64,000 bases of DNA from Campylorhamphus procurvoides (Eukaryota > Chordata > Aves > Passeriformes > Dendrocolaptidae), in contig WBMV01006580.1 of assembly GCA_013396655.1 (NCBI GenBank), forward strand, positions 1 through 64,000, written 5' to 3'. Every line of letters begins with the position of its first letter. Within the stretch, counting starts at the first letter, position 1. The translations under genes and the position numbers were made by a program. Shown here piece after piece: positions 1 to 13,340 of this stretch. The notes beneath the pieces are model-generated. The model did no database searches. It was given only the letters and a program-made list of their open reading frames with translations, and was not told the origin of the DNA.

Positions 1-3000
1 GGGCCACTGGAAGCACAGGGATGCACCCAACAGGAAACCCACCCTGACATCCCACCCACTTGGGCTGAGCAAAGGGATCTCTGCCCTTTCCAGACTTCTT
101 TGTGTTTTCAGTTGGCTGCACCAGCTGGTCCTCCAGAAAGTCCCTTCAGGAGGTCACGCAGCTGAAATAATAGCTCATGAATTTTTCAGAAATGATATGG
201 GCCTTATGAAACGCTTTCTTCCTTCTCTTCCCTTCCCTTCCCAGAGTGTGCCAGCCTCTCCCAAACTGGGCAAGGCTGGACCAAAGGAGCTGGCACAAGT
301 GTGCCAGGTCACAGCAGCTCCAGACACCAAGGGGGAACTGCTGGCATCGCTTCTCCTGCCAGGGAAACCCTGGCTCTGCTCCCATCCCCTCACCCAGCTG
401 CCTCAGCCCTGGTTTTGGGATGGCCCTAAAGGCAGGGGGTGCATCTCCTGAACTTCCAAATTCATTCCATGGATTGCAGGAGGCTTTGGGTCAGAAGGGA
501 CCCGAAGGATCTTTGGGTTCCCTGAGAAAAGCTGAATTTATTCCCTTCCCAGGAGCTGTTCCAGGCTCTGACTTGGGGGCATCTGCTCCCTTTTCCCATG
601 GCTGCATCCTGTGCTTAGTTTTTGGGGACTCCCTGCCTGGCCAGGGGGTCACCTCTGCTGAGACCCAGCCAAGTCATCCTGGTGGCTGAGGATGGGTGCC
701 AGGCATGGAAGAGCCAAGGGAATGGCTGTGCCCTAATCCAAGGATCAGACACACCTATGGAAAGAGCCCAGGACATGTGGGCTCTCCTGTCTTCACTTGG
801 ACTTCCAGCTGTGCAGCCCAAAGCTGGAAATGTTGCCTTATCCCTCCTTGTGTTGGTCTTGTGTGTTGTGAAGGGCAGTTTTCCTGAGAGATTCAAAGAG
901 AAACGAAAGGATAAAGGCTCTGGGAGATGAGTGTAAGCTGGAATTCTCGACAGGAGCAAGGAAATCCGGTGCCTTTCCGAAAAATCTCAGCTCTGGAGGG
1001 TCCCTAAATCTTTTTGCCTTCACCTCTCAGCTCCAGCCTGCTCAGCACGTCCTGCCACTGCCCTAAAAACAGGCCAGGGGAAGGTGGTCCATGGTGGGAA
1101 TTGGTGGGGAGGGTTAAAGAGCTCCATGGTGCTCCAGCTCCTGGGGTTGCTCAGGATCCACCAAAGCATCCCGGCTCCCTCTGATCCCTGGGGAGCTGGG
1201 AAACCACCAGGGGCCACTCTGACCCACCTGCCCCAGCTTTGGGAGAGCTGGGAATTCCCTGGGGGAATTTAACCCTTGGGGTTAAAGCTGGGAGCAGGGA
1301 AAGCGGGAGAACCTCCCCAGGCAGCATCTTTCCTCCTTCCCTCTATTTTTGTATCCCTGAGGGCTGTGCTGGGAGTCTTTCTGCCTTCTCCATCCCAGCC
1401 ATCCCTGCCACAACTTCTGTGGGATGCAGAGCTCTGGGATCAGCCCAGCAAAGTGGACATTCCCTCGTGAACATCCCCCCCTCACGTTCCCTGGCCGGGC
1501 TTTGGGAGAAATCCCAGCCCAAGCTGCTCGTTCCCAGTCTGCAGCCCCTTTGTTTCCTCTGCTCTTGGTCTCCTGGGCTCCTTCTCCTGCTTCCTCCCCC
1601 TCAGCTCGCTGTGCTCTGGGGGGATGATGATCCCAGCCCTTGGATCAGATTCCCTGAGTTTTGGGCTGTCTTCTCCCTGCTTTGGGCTCCTCAGCAAGGA
1701 CAGGGAGACCCGTGGGAGCAGCTCTCTGAAATATCATTTATCCCACTGCTAAAGGCACAGATTCAGAGGAAAGCCTTATTCCATCAATTAATGTTGTGGG
1801 TTTAGAGGGATTCATTTAGAACAGCTTCTTTTTTTCCTCCTAAACAAGCTTCTACTCCGTGAGTTTTAGGCAGAAAACTTGACCACACGAACTTGGAGTT
1901 CAGTCCTGTCTCGGTTCGTGGCTGATGTGGAAGGGCTGGAATGGGAGGAGGAACGGAGGGAAAATCACTCCGAGAGGTGTTCGAGTGTGAATTATCCATC
2001 AGCTCCCTCTGCCCTCAGCTTTGCATCGCTGTGTGACGCCCAGGAAGGTGACAAATGTCATTTATTTAAGCATCCCCAGCTCCACACAGAACNCCTAAAT
2101 TTGCTCAGCACTTTTAACCCCCCCAAAGCCCCCCCTTGGTCACTTTGCAAGGTCCTGTTTCATCCGGAGAGCCCTTGGGTGGCTGTGACCTGCCGGAGAT
2201 GCCGGGGCAGGATGCTCCTGGAGGTGCCCTGGGATGAGCACAGCCTGGGCTCCTTCCCAACTCCCACTCAGTGCCTCAAATCCCAGGGAAGGCTCCCCTT
2301 CCGCCGCTACACCCTCGCCTTTGGAAGACAACGAAATGATTCAAGATCTGCAGAGGGGGCAGGGAAGGGAGGGAGGGGGGTGGTTCGGCTGCCTTCCCGA
2401 ATTCACGGGGCTCCTTCCCAGAGCTGCCATTCCATGCCCAGCCTGGCTCGTGTCTGCAGTGCCAGCCCTTTCCAGAGCTTCCCTGCCACGGGAACCCTGT
2501 GGAAAAGCTCCTTATCCCGGGAATGCTCCTGCCTGTGCTCTTCCCCTCGGCTGGGATTCCCTTTGCCTTCAGCCTGGGGTTTCTAGGACTGAAACCCGGA
2601 GAAGCAGCACCCAAACCACCCGTGGGGGAAACGATTTGGGGTCATCCTGCCCCTCCGAGGAGGGGAGGGGGGGCTGTATTTTGGTTTTTCATCGCACAGC
2701 CTCTCTCTGCTTCTTCGGGACGTGGTTCCTCCCCTTGGCTGCCTCTGGAGCACATCCCAGAGAGCAGCACATCCTGCTCTTTTCATCATCTGCCCCATTA
2801 ATGCCTTCGTTTGGTTTTCTCCCCCTCTCCAGGTCACTCGTTGTGGGTCACTTTATTCTCAGCCCTAACCCCGCTGGGGGCTTTTCCAGCTTTGCTGCTC
2901 CTTTGAGGGAGGTTTTGTCCTCACTGATGAGTTTTTCTGGCCAGGATACAAGAGGTTAAACCCTTTTGGAGGAGCTTATTTACAGCAGAGGTAGGTTTCT

Positions 3001-3748
3001 AAATCAACAGTAGGGCTGAAGTGACTCACAGGGCTGCTTTAACCTTTTTCCTTCCGTTTTTATTTTTTGTTTTTCGTGTCTCCCTCCAAAGCTGGAGAGC
3101 AACATCTGCAGTTTAGATCTCGGGAATGGGGGCTGTGGATGCTCAACCTGGCCCTGGGGCAGGGCTGCTCCCCATGTGGGTGCTTCCCATCCCTGGGCAC
3201 CTTGCATTTTGGGGTGCTCTGGGCAGAGTGGGCACGGCTTGGGCACCAAAATCCTATATGGCTGTGGAGGGAATCCCTTCCCTACGTCTGGGTAGGGAGC
3301 AAGGTGGGCGCTCCAAGGGTTGACATTTGCTTTTTGGGGGCACCAGGAGTGCGTGGGCAGGTTGGGGAGAAGGTCCAGCCTGGGTCCTTCTTTTGGGAGG
3401 GTCCCCAGAGCAGGTTGGGGGTGCAAGGAGAGCAAAACCCGCTGGCCCCATCCCATCAGAGGGCACAAAAGAAGTGCCATCCCTCCAATTAGCCCGGATT
3501 GAAGTGTCCCCACAAGGGACATCAGCTGGGGGGAGCAGGGCCAGCCCCAACATCCCATGGCATGCAAAAGCAGCTGGAGAAGAACAGAGAGGATGGGAAT
3601 GAGGTGAGGGCTCCTTCCTCAACCATCACCTCCCAGTTTGCCTCGTTTCCAACTCCCCTTGTGTAGTGCACAGGAACAAACCCTCCTTTTCCCCTCACAG
3701 CAAAGCGGGGCTGAGACATTTCCACTCCCAAGCTGCTCCCAAATCGCT

Positions 3749-3954
3749 GCGTTTCTTCTACTCAATGATTCCCTTCTAAGGGATCTATGGAATCAATCAT
3801 CTAGGGGGGGTTTGTCCGACCCAGGATCTCCCTGATGCTCCTCCAAACCCTGCATTTCTTCTACTCAGTGATTGCCTTCCAAGGGATCTATGGAATCAAT
3901 CATCTAGGGGGGGTTTGTCCGACCCAGGATCTCCCTGATGCTCCTCCAGAGCCT
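3749..3954. repeat. Tandem duplication of a ~103-bp unit
   Basis: TTTCTTCTACTCA-TGATT through GACCCAGGATCTCCCTGATGCTCCTCCA occurs at 3751 and again 103 bp later with few differences. Confidence 0.95.
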
Positions 3955-5120
3955 GCTGGGCAGTTTTTGGGGTGTCTCAGCTCTAAGCTGGGTCTAATCC
4001 TAAACTGAGGTGCTGCAGTGCCTGGGTCAGGTAATTAAATCTGTGGATCCACCAACTCGGTACCTGTTAAGGGGAGGGCAGCACGGCTTTAATCACAGCC
4101 TTAGGAGAACCCAGCAGAGAAAATCACGAGGTTGCTTTTGGAAAAAGAGAGATTTTTTTTTTCTTTTCCCCCAGCTGTGGCTGCAGTGTGTGGGGGGAGA
4201 AGCACCTCTGACACCACACTCTGACCCTAAATGGGGTGCCCTGTTGTGCTGAGGATGTGGGATGCACTCGGGGCGAGATCAGGGTCTTCCTCACCCTGGC
4301 TGCTCCTTCCTGGAGGATCCCCCTGGGTGCAACCTCAAACCCACGGGATTCTTTATTTACTGGAGTTTCTTTCCTAGAGTTTATCCTGCCCTCTAGTGCC
4401 AGCAGATGCTGAGTCAGCAGCAGCTCCCTGTGGTGCTTTTCCAGCTTTTCCATCAAGGAGCTCTCGCTGAGCCTGGGAATCTGTCTCGGGGATGGGGAGA
4501 GCTGCTCTCCAAGTGTTTGTGCCCCACTCTGGGCACTGGGAACCCCAGGGCAGCTTTGGAGGGAAACCCAGCCCCTTGGAAGGATCTGGGGGAGATGTTT
4601 GTGAGGAAAATGGGAATCCACGTGGCAGGACTGGGAGGTCAGGAGGTTAAAAGTAAAGGCTGCTTGGAGCCGGAGGGGATGGATAGGGCAGGGATAACAC
4701 TTGGAAAGAGCTCCCTTGCCTTTCTCCTAAAGAAAAGGGAGAATCATTTCCTCTTTCAAAAGGTCTCCGAGATCCTTTTCCTTTATCACCAGAGGGTCAC
4801 AAAGGCCGGGAGCTTTACTCCAGCCATTCCCTGGCATCTGCAGGCACCACAGAGCTCCCCAAACCTCCTCCAAGCCCCTCACTCCTGCCCAGAGATGCCA
4901 GCTGTGCAGTGCCAGCTGTGCAGTGCCAGCCCAGCCCGTGGTGCCCTCCCTGTGCCCTCCAGCCTTTGCACAATTTCCTGGGTTATTTCAAGCCGGTCCT
5001 GCCGGGGCTGGGAGGGGCAAAGCCGGCCTTTGGGGCGCTGCAGAAAGTGGAAAAACAGCCTTGTGGAAGTCTCCTCCTGGCCTCGGATCAGGAACAGGGG
5101 AAGGGGGCTGGGGGGAAGCG

Positions 5121-5229
5121 CCACAGCCCAACCCAAACCCCACAACCCAAGCCAAACCCCACAGCCCAACCCAAACCCTACAACCCAACCCAAACCCTAC
5201 AACCCAACCCAAACCCCACAGCCCAACCC
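5121..5229. repeat. CCCAACCCAAAC-type minisatellite
   Basis: About six imperfect 17-18-bp units of ACAACCCAACCCAAACCC(C/T). Pure C/A on the plus strand, so it translates as Pro/Asn/Thr/Gln repeats in every frame; these are not genes. Confidence 0.93.
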
Positions 5230-7739
5230 GCCAAGGTTTTCTGGGAGGACTCTGGAGGAGGGGGGGCCACAGGGCTGGGTTTGTTTCTTTAAGGTGTCTC
5301 CCCGCGGGAGGCTCAGCCAAATGCGATGTGGCAGCTCTGGTAACTCCTCTTGGCTCTCAGCGCAGCCCTCGCTGATCACACAACTTGCTAGCGAAGAAGG
5401 TACAGCTGTCCAGGCCTTGGCAGGGATCCCCACCCTCTGCTGGCTGCCAAATCCTCTGTTGATTTTGCTTTTTTTTCCCTTTTTTTTTTCTCTAATAAAT
5501 TCTTAGTTTCCTAGCAGGATGGAAACGGAGCAGCCTCATGTGCCTCCCAGCCCCACGTGATGCCTCCTGGACCTGCTGGAGCGAAGCCCGCTGGTGCTGC
5601 ATCCCTGCGTGATGCCAGGATTTTGCCAGCCAGGGCATGGAGAGCCCGAATTCCAGGGGGGCCAGCGGCTTCCCAGACTCTTTTCCCTGGTTGTGCCGCA
5701 GCTCCGGAGCTGGAGGAGCCTCCCCAGCCGTGTTGGCACCTTCAAAGCTCCAGGAGAAACTGCGGGTCCCAAACTGTCCCAGTAAACATTCCTTCCCCCC
5801 CCAGCAAAACTTTAGGCATCGATTCCTGGCCTGGGCTCCCTGCAAAAGCTCCAGGAAACCTTCCTCTCCTCGTCTCCCTCTTTCAGGAATGACCGAAAAC
5901 CCCTCCCTCGGCTTGGCAATAATTTAGCCACGCGCAATTTTAGGGATGCGCCCCAACTTTCCCAAGGACAGCGGAAAACGAGCCGCTAAGGACACGGAGG
6001 AGAACAACAAAGAAAGTGGGGATAGATTTGTGTTTAAAGGTGTTTCCCTCTCGGTCTGGGGCATCATCACCCTGAAAATTAGGGGCTTCTCTGCTCGTTC
6101 ACACCGAAGGAGGAGCGACACTTTCCCAAGCCCCGTCTGTCCCCTCGACAACCTGACAATATTTACCTTTCGCCACTGGGCGAGAGGGAAAGTGTCGCCC
6201 TGTTTAGGAAACAACCGAGCTCAGGAGGAAAACTTTGGGGATTAACTCTGGAAAATCGGCGCGTTCGCAGCTCCCAATTCAAGGCTGAAAACTCTGCCCC
6301 GTGTTACCCAGCCCTTCGAGCCACCCCGAGCTTGCAATGAGATTTTGGGGTCTTTTTTTGGGGCGCTTTCCCCCGGTAATTCCCGTGACGCGACAAGAAA
6401 GAGCGGTCACTGCCTTGACCGGTTTTGACATTTCCGAGGGCAAAAGGAAAAGGGAACGCCGCGATTTCCTTTGCTCTGGAGGCACAGGTTGCGATGTGAG
6501 GGATTCCAAAGCCTGACCCTCTCCCGTGCCCCAAAACCCCGAGTGGAAATTCGGCACATCCCGGTGGGAAGAACACGGATGAAGGCAGAGCCAGGGGGAG
6601 TAAAATGGATTATTTGGCCACAGGGATCCTTGAAAAAGCCCTTCTCGTGGCAAAGGGAGATAAAAACCCCCTGGAAAACGATTGTTCAGCGCCTGAATCC
6701 CCAGGCCGGAGCTGGACGGGAGGTTTGGCCGCGGAGCTCGCACGCACCGGAGCAAAGGCGAAACTCGGGGATGCCAGAAATGTCCCGAATCATTCCACAA
6801 AATAACGCGAAATATGCAGAATGGCCATCTTATCTAAGGCGTAAAAACCCAGATGAACACAGGGAGGGAGGGGGGTTTAAAGGCAGCATTAGCTCACATC
6901 TGGATTCGGGTTTATCGTGCGGGTTTTACGCGCCGGGATCTTCACTGGGAAGTTTCCAGGGCGGGTGATTCCCTGGTATTCCCAGAGCTGAAAATGCTCT
7001 GCTTCCACCTAGAGATTCCACTCACGGGATCAACTCCCACCCACCCCACGCTGCGGACCCCGCTGGTGCCTGGGGGGGACTTGCCTGTGTCTCTGGGGGG
7101 AGGAAAGACTTCAACCCCAAAGAACTTCCCCCAAAAAAGCGCCTTTGGGATGTAATTTTGGGGACGTGGGACAGAGGGACAGGCAGGTGCTCCGTCTGAG
7201 CTCCTTGCAAACCTCTTTCCCCCCAAACCAAAGCCCTTTAATTAGTGGGTCGTTCGTGCATTTCTTTCCATCTGAGCACAGGCAGGGTGGGCTTTTTGTG
7301 CTGCAGGACGAGCATCCATAGGGTGGTGGCACAGGAATTTCGGGCTGCTGCCTTTGGAAGGATTAAATTCCTTTCCTGTCCTCCCCGATGGCTGGGAAAC
7401 ATCTCCCTGTTCACCTTCCTCCTGAGCCTGCAATCCTATTTTTTTATTCCCCCCTAACATCCCCACGATTTTTCTGAGCTTCCCCTCCCGGCCAGGAGTT
7501 CCTTCTGAGGAACTTTATGGCGATTTCTTCACGAGGTGCAGAAAACACGCTCTGAAAAGCGCATTTCTGTGGCTCTGCAAGATTAATTTCCATCAGGAGC
7601 TCCATGGCGGGGGAGCTGCATGTGGATGGAGCCACCCAAAACGCTGCTTTCTGCATGACAGCCTCTCTCTCCCACCCCACCGACTTTTCCAGGCTGCATT
7701 CACTCATTTTTTTTAAGCCTCAGCGCAGCCCGCGGTTCC

Positions 7740-7850
7740 CCCACATCTCTCTCAGCAGAGCAATGAAGTTTATTTACATTTAAGCACAAACATATGATTT
7801 TTGAAGCCTCGACAGCTAAAACCAAAGGCGTAATCAGCTAAATTACTGCA
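7740..7850. promoter_or_regulatory. Candidate conserved noncoding block
   Basis: Unique AT-motif-rich stretch including, on the minus strand, CATATG (a Twist-type E-box), TGTAAATA (Pumilio-type) and AATAAA close together, then GGCGTAATCAGCTAAATTACTGCAGG on the plus. Might be an enhancer or a 3'UTR end of TWIST2. Inference from composition only. Confidence 0.3.
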
Positions 7851-8859
7851 GGAGGGGGTCTTTTTTAGGGAGGGGGGTGGGCTAAATTCATCCAAACCCT
7901 AATTCCTACGTTTTCAAGCGTGTGTTTGGCAGGTCTGATTTCTCCTCAGGAAATGGTGAAGCTGCTTCTTTGGGGGTGGCAGCAAAACTGTCTGATTAGG
8001 AATTCAATTAAAGCGAGTCCAGGCTTACTGGACCCCTTCCAGTAAATATATCTCAAGCTGCACCAGCGGACATCTGTCTCTTCTCTCCCCCTCTCCTCCT
8101 TTTTGCTCTTTTCCGAGCTGTGGTTAAAAGATGGAGAGGAGAAGAGGGGAGGAGAAGGCAGAGCTCCCCGTGCAGGGTTATTTGTGGGAGAAGGGCTCTG
8201 CCCCAACAAAGGAACCCCAAATGGCACCCGGATCCCAAAGGAAGCTCGTGGCAGAGGGATCCACCTTTTCCCGGGTGGATCCCCATGAAGATTCTGCCTT
8301 CCCCGGGTTCCTTTTGGAGTGTTGGATCCATCCCCTTTCCCGCAACCCCAAAGGGCTCGGGCCTCGGGCGGGATCATCGGGAGGGATCAGGGATCTGAAG
8401 GCCACTCGGAGCCCTCTCTTATCACTGGGGCTGAGCAGGGAATATTTGTAGGGAAAATCAAACCTCCCGGTCCCTTTTGCACCCTCCTGCAGCACGAACC
8501 CCTCTCCAGGTTCCCTGTGTGTGATAAAAGCTGAGTTATCCCTTTGCCCGCTTCCCGAAGGAAAACCCTCCTCATCCCTCCACCGCGGGCTCTGAGGGTG
8601 ACAGATCCCGGCTAAAATTCGAAGGGGGGGATCCTCTATTTTACCAAAATTCCCCCAAAATTCCCTGCTCGAAAGCAGGAGGAGAAGCACATTCCTGAGA
8701 GGTGCCAGAGCGTCCATTGCCAGGAGACGGAGCAGGGAATGGCACTGGGGATGCCCTGGGGTTATCAATCCCCACGAGCAGGCACCTCATCCCGCTGTTT
8801 CCCATGCCTTTTTCCCGGCCTGGGAGTGGTTAAAGCAGGGATGGCTCTGCCCTGCTTGG

Positions 8860-8960
8860 ATTTATGGGCTGGCTGAGTTAATTTGCTATTTGAGTGCGAT
8901 TAGTTGTTGTTGCTGAGTGGCCATCTTCCCGGGCTACAAATCTAATTAAATGCCGGGGTG
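8860..8960. promoter_or_regulatory. Candidate conserved noncoding block
   Basis: Dense homeodomain-like sites (GTTAATTTGC, GATTAGTTG, CTAATTAAAT) around GGCCATCTT in otherwise unique DNA inside the region downstream of TWIST2 exon 1. Confidence 0.3.
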
Positions 8961-10195
8961 CCTGATGCTGGGTTGGGGTTTTGGTTTATTTATTTTTTGG
9001 GGGGTTATTTATTTATTTGTCTTTTTAAATCCCTGGCAAATATTTCTACTGTTTTCATTCGGGAGAATTCAGCATTAATTCCGCTAATACGCAGCTTTTT
9101 TTTGGGGGGGTGGGGGGTTGTTTCTCGGTTTTCCTCCTTCCAGATTTGGCTGAAGAAGTGACTCAGGAGCGGTGGGGACTCTCCAACCCGCTGAGGTGTT
9201 CCCTGGGAGCAGGAACAGCTTCATTTAAATCGGTTTTTTTCCTCCCCCCCTTTCCCAATTTTCTGCAGAGCCCGGGAGGGGGGATTTAAAACCTCCCTGG
9301 AATATTTGCTTTGCCCAGGGAGCTGTAATTCCCTGATGACACTTTTCGGGGTGCTGCTGCCGTCCCTTTCCGCTCCATCCAGCTATTCCTATCACTCGGG
9401 GCTCGGAGATTTGTGCTGAACCCCCACGGAACTGATAAAAATCATTATATCGAGAAGGGGGAAGAGAGTGACACGGGATGTCCCCAGAAAAGCTGTCCCA
9501 GCTCCTCAGGATCCCGCTGCGATCTCCGGGGCTGATTTATCCCCCCTAGAACCGCACGAAAAGTGCCCCCAAAAAGCGCTAAGGGAAGGAGAAGCGTTTC
9601 GATCCTTCCCCTTTGTTTTGGCGAGGATGCTTTTCCAACTCGAGCTCCTCCGCCGAGCCCAGAGTGACTAATTTGGAGACAAATTAGCTCCACTTAGGCG
9701 AAATGTCTGCCTTGAATGTTGCCTTAATGACCCTTCAACGCACATCTCCCCCGACAGGACTCTTTTTACCGCAGCCCTGCCCGGGGCGAAGGAAGGAACA
9801 ACATGTTTTCACCGCTCTCTCCCGTCGGGTTCCATCCAACCTTTTCCCGTGCGTGTCTCAGCTCTCTTTTTGATGGCTCATTCATTTCTTTGCGTCTGGC
9901 CCGAGGCAGATTTGTCTTTTTTTTTTGCGTGGCTCCTTGTCCGGAGCATTTTCCTTGCACCCTCTTATTCAAAGCTCGCCGAGCCGGAGCGGGTTTTTGG
10001 CCGCCTCGCAGCGTGGTCGGTGTCTGCTGGGTAACAGATTTATCCTTTCCCAGGGAAAGACACGAACGTAAACAGAGGCTCCGAAATGCATTTTGCTGGG
10101 CTTTTAAACGCGCCGAGATGAAAACCCCCCGCTACAAGCCTATTAATGTAAATACCAAACTTTTACAATCCTTCCCGTCAAGGAAACTTTAATTT

Positions 10196-10240
10196 AGTTT
10201 TTTTTTTTTTTTTNTTATTTTTTTTTTTTTTTTTTTTCAG
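10196..10240. repeat. Poly-T tract interrupted by N
   Basis: Two T-runs around an N at 10214; length unresolved. Confidence 0.95.
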
Positions 10241-11313
10241 GATGCGTAGGAAAAAATGAAATCAAATAAAATAATAGGGCTTTGGGGACGAAAAGGGCTT
10301 AGTCCTAGTGTGGCTACACCCCAAATGATTTGGGCTGCTCTCACAGGCTCTAGGATGGGGGTTTGTGCCCAGGGCAGGCAGAGATAACATCTGTTTGCTT
10401 CTTTAAGGAGGGAGCGGAACGGGGGGCTGGAGTTGGATGCAAACTGGTCTTACTGGTGCAGGGTTAGGCCTGCACTGCCCTTGCCGCTTTGCTCCCGGTC
10501 CTGCCATCCCAGCAAACACGAGGGGGTTTTTTCCCTGTTCTTTTTTAGCTTTAAACTGAGTTTAGAGCACCTCGGAACCTTCTGAAAGAGAAAAGCGGCT
10601 GCAAGGGGCAGGGGCGCAGGTGCTGGCGAGGAGGATGAGGAGGTTCTTGGGGGGGAGGAAGGCTCAGCTGAAACACCCCCTGGCAGCCCTGGGAAGGCGA
10701 AGCTGCGCCTGTTTCTCCCGAAACTCCGGCAGCGAGCTGTCTGGAATTCCGTGGAGCAGAACAGGAAAAGCTCTCTCCGTGGCCAGAGGAGCGACCTGCT
10801 GGCGCTGGCGGGGGCCAGGTGGCATTTTCCCAGTTCCCAAGGCTCTGATTTTCTCATCAAAAAGCTCCTCTGCTTTTCCTCTCCCTTGCTTTTTGCACTT
10901 TTTTTTCCAAGGTGGAAACCTCTCCTGGCTTTTTCTGTGTCCCCAAAACCGAGGGAAGAAAGAGGCTCGACCGGCGCTCCTTCCCGCTCCCCTCTCCCTA
11001 CCAAAGGCGGGAGCTGATCCCGAAACCACGCAGGGATTTTTCCCCCCATCGAGCCCGAGTTATCCATAAAAACCCCTCGGAGCGGCGCAAGACCCCGTGC
11101 CAAACCCCACATCCCGCCACCCGACGGGTTTTCCCCCCGTTCCTGGAGGATTTTGGAGGGCTTTCTTTTCCCCTCTGCTGGTGTCGCCGCGAGCGCCCGA
11201 ATTTGACACCGCTCCGCACCAGGCCATTTGTCAACAGCGTTTTCAACAGCCCGACCGCACGCGCCTTCCCAGGCGCAGGGAAAGGGGGGAAAACCTCGGG
11301 GGATTTGGGAAAA

Positions 11314-11461
11314 GACCCCATGGATGGAGCCCAAGCCACCTGGGAGCATCGTGCTGGAAGGTGGGGCACGGCTCATCTCGAGTTTTGGGAAGCGACCCCA
11401 TGGATGGAGCCCAAACCAGCTCGGAGCATCGTGCTGGAAGTCAGGTCATGGCTCATCCCAA
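11314..11461. repeat. Tandem duplication of an 80-bp unit
   Basis: GACCCCATGGATGGAGCCCAA and GGAGCATCGTGCTGGAAG occur at the same spacing in 11314-11393 and from 11394 on. Confidence 0.92.
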
Positions 11462-13199
11462 ACCTCAGGATTCACCTTTTTTTTGTCACTCAATCCACAG
11501 TTTTGCTCCCGAATTTTGAATGCAGGTCCCGCACCTAAAACCTGCCTCGTCAGGGCGGCGTGGGCAATGATTTAATGCGGGATAAATTTTAAATGCCCTC
11601 CCAAAAAGCTTCGCCCTGCGTGACAGGAGGGGCTGGGCGTTAGATAACACATCCCAAGGCATCCTTGGCTAATGGCAACACAACGTCGTTTGGGGAACAA
11701 CAGAATCAGAGCATTGTTCCAGCCCAGCACTTTGCTGCTCAGCCAATCTAAACCGCTCCAGAAATATGTGTTTGGGACATTTTACATCTGCTTTTGACAA
11801 GAAGCCCTGGGTTTTTGCGTGTGGGTTTTTTTTTTTTCTTTTTAATGTGTTTGCTGCAGGTTTTTTTTTTTTTCGGCCGGATTAGCCTGGGAAAAGGCGC
11901 TCTGGTTTATAAACCAGGCTCGGCTTTGTTAAAACCCACCGGGGTTGGGCTTTTTGCAGTTGGAATTGGGGCACGGCGTGGAAGAAATAGCAGCACCAGC
12001 ACCAACCAGAAACGCCAGGCCAGCAGGGATGCCTTTTTAAAGCAAATCAAAGAGCAGCCAGCTCATGCAAGGGGTGGGAAAACCCATTCTGAGACACGCC
12101 AGCATTTTGGGGGCTCCCCAGACGAGTGTGGGGACACCTTAACCCAGCAAATTCCAGGCCATTCGAGGATGTGAGCGAAACATTTACTTGAAGTGGTTCC
12201 TCGAGTGTCTTGAAGGCTGTTTTACACCACAAAGTCCTGGCTGGCCTTTTTTTAGCCTCTTTAAAGAAGAGGCATCAAGTTTTTCGCCCGGGTTTATTTG
12301 TGACTTTATTTCAACGGGCTGCTCCAACCGAGATGGATTTTGCCCCTTTGAAAAAAAGCCCTGATAAACTTTCCGTCCTCGGTTCTCCCCCAGGATGAAA
12401 TTATTTCATTTTTACCTCGCCGGGGTGGCGGGGAAAGTTTCCCTTTGCTTGGTGCAATGGCTTGGTGGGCTCTGGTTTATGTTCGGAGCCCAGACGGCTG
12501 ACACAAGGCAGAGCTGCTCTGCTTAATTAGCTGGAGATGAGGGGGTTATTAAAAGCCTTTTCCACCCCCTTTCTTACTGTTTCTTCCTCCCTCCCCGACG
12601 ATTACAAAGGCGGCTGAAGAGGAAGTCGCTCGCAGCTCATGGAAGGCCACGAGGCCGAATTTAGCCGGGAGAGTAAATAAGAAACTCGGGGCGCTTTTGG
12701 GGAAGGGAAACCGGGCAGAGCTGCACATGGAGCGAGGTCTGTGCCCTCGCAGAGTGAGGGGGCAGGGGCAGAGCCACATCTGCTGCTCCTTTCTTTGCAG
12801 GCAAACGCAACCTGGGCCCTGAGAGGATGTGGCCACCGCAGGGCTCTCAGTGCTGGGGGGTTTTTGGGGGGTGCAGGCACCCCTGGGACGTGGCAGCAGC
12901 GTTTTCACATCCCTCCCCAGCCCCTTGCACGGATCACCTTCTCCCCTCCGGACCCTTCGCCGAGGCAGCGCTTTTTGGCAAATCTCACACAAATCTCTCC
13001 CCCTCCGTCCCTCCTCAACCAACTCTCCACGCCAGGTCCCCTCTCGCTGCCCCAACCCCACAGAGCAAACCCCCACTCCCTCGACCCCGATTTCCATTTA
13101 TTCCCACTCTCCCCCAAAAAGATGCATCTCTCCTTTTCGGGGTTAATTTGCTTCAATCCCCCGCACGCAACTCCAAGCCCCGTGGGCATCGCCGTGCCA

Positions 13200-13243
13200 C
13201 ACCATCCCTGCCAACACCATCCCTGCCAACACCATCCCTGCCA
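13200..13243. repeat. 15-bp tandem repeat, three copies
   Basis: CACCATCCCTGCCAA repeated three times, about 80 bp past the TWIST2 donor, inside its intron. Confidence 0.93.
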
Positions 13244-13318
13244 CCTCTCCCCGGGGCTGGGCGAGGGCCAGAGGGCCACAGGGCCACAGAGCAACCCCCA
13301 GGAGAAGAGAAAAGGGGT

Positions 13319-13325
13319 ACTCACC
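13319..13325 (-). other. TWIST2: TWIST2 exon 1 splice donor just after the stop codon
   Basis: On the minus strand the stop TAG (13343-13341) is followed 15 nt later by AGCAGG|GTGAGT, a near-consensus donor with GT at 13324-13323. TWIST genes are known to have a noncoding second exon, so this donor should splice to a 3'UTR exon at lower coordinates or beyond the window edge. With under 50 nt between stop and junction, the mRNA should not trigger nonsense-mediated decay. The acceptor exon was not identified. Confidence 0.85.
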
Positions 13326-13340
13326 CTGCTGGGGCGGTGG

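Larger units (their letters stand above)
1..7739. other. No gene recognised: TWIST2 3' side
   Basis: Mostly unique sequence with short C-rich and G-rich stretches, the 103-bp duplication and the C/A minisatellite. Part of it from about 5900 to 7050 keeps unusually many CpGs (CACGCG, GGCGCGTTCGC, GCGCCGGG), unlike the DNA on either side. No frame shows a domain. TWIST2's noncoding last exon could lie here or beyond position 1. Confidence 0.6.

Noticed and set aside
4406..5506. 366-codon plus-strand frame
   Set aside because: Crosses a C/A minisatellite, has no domain and biased composition; chance frame.
12254..12272. GCCTCTT/AAGAGGC hairpin as a terminator or small RNA
   Set aside because: Only a 7-bp stem, no longer precursor-like fold, and such terminators do not apply here.
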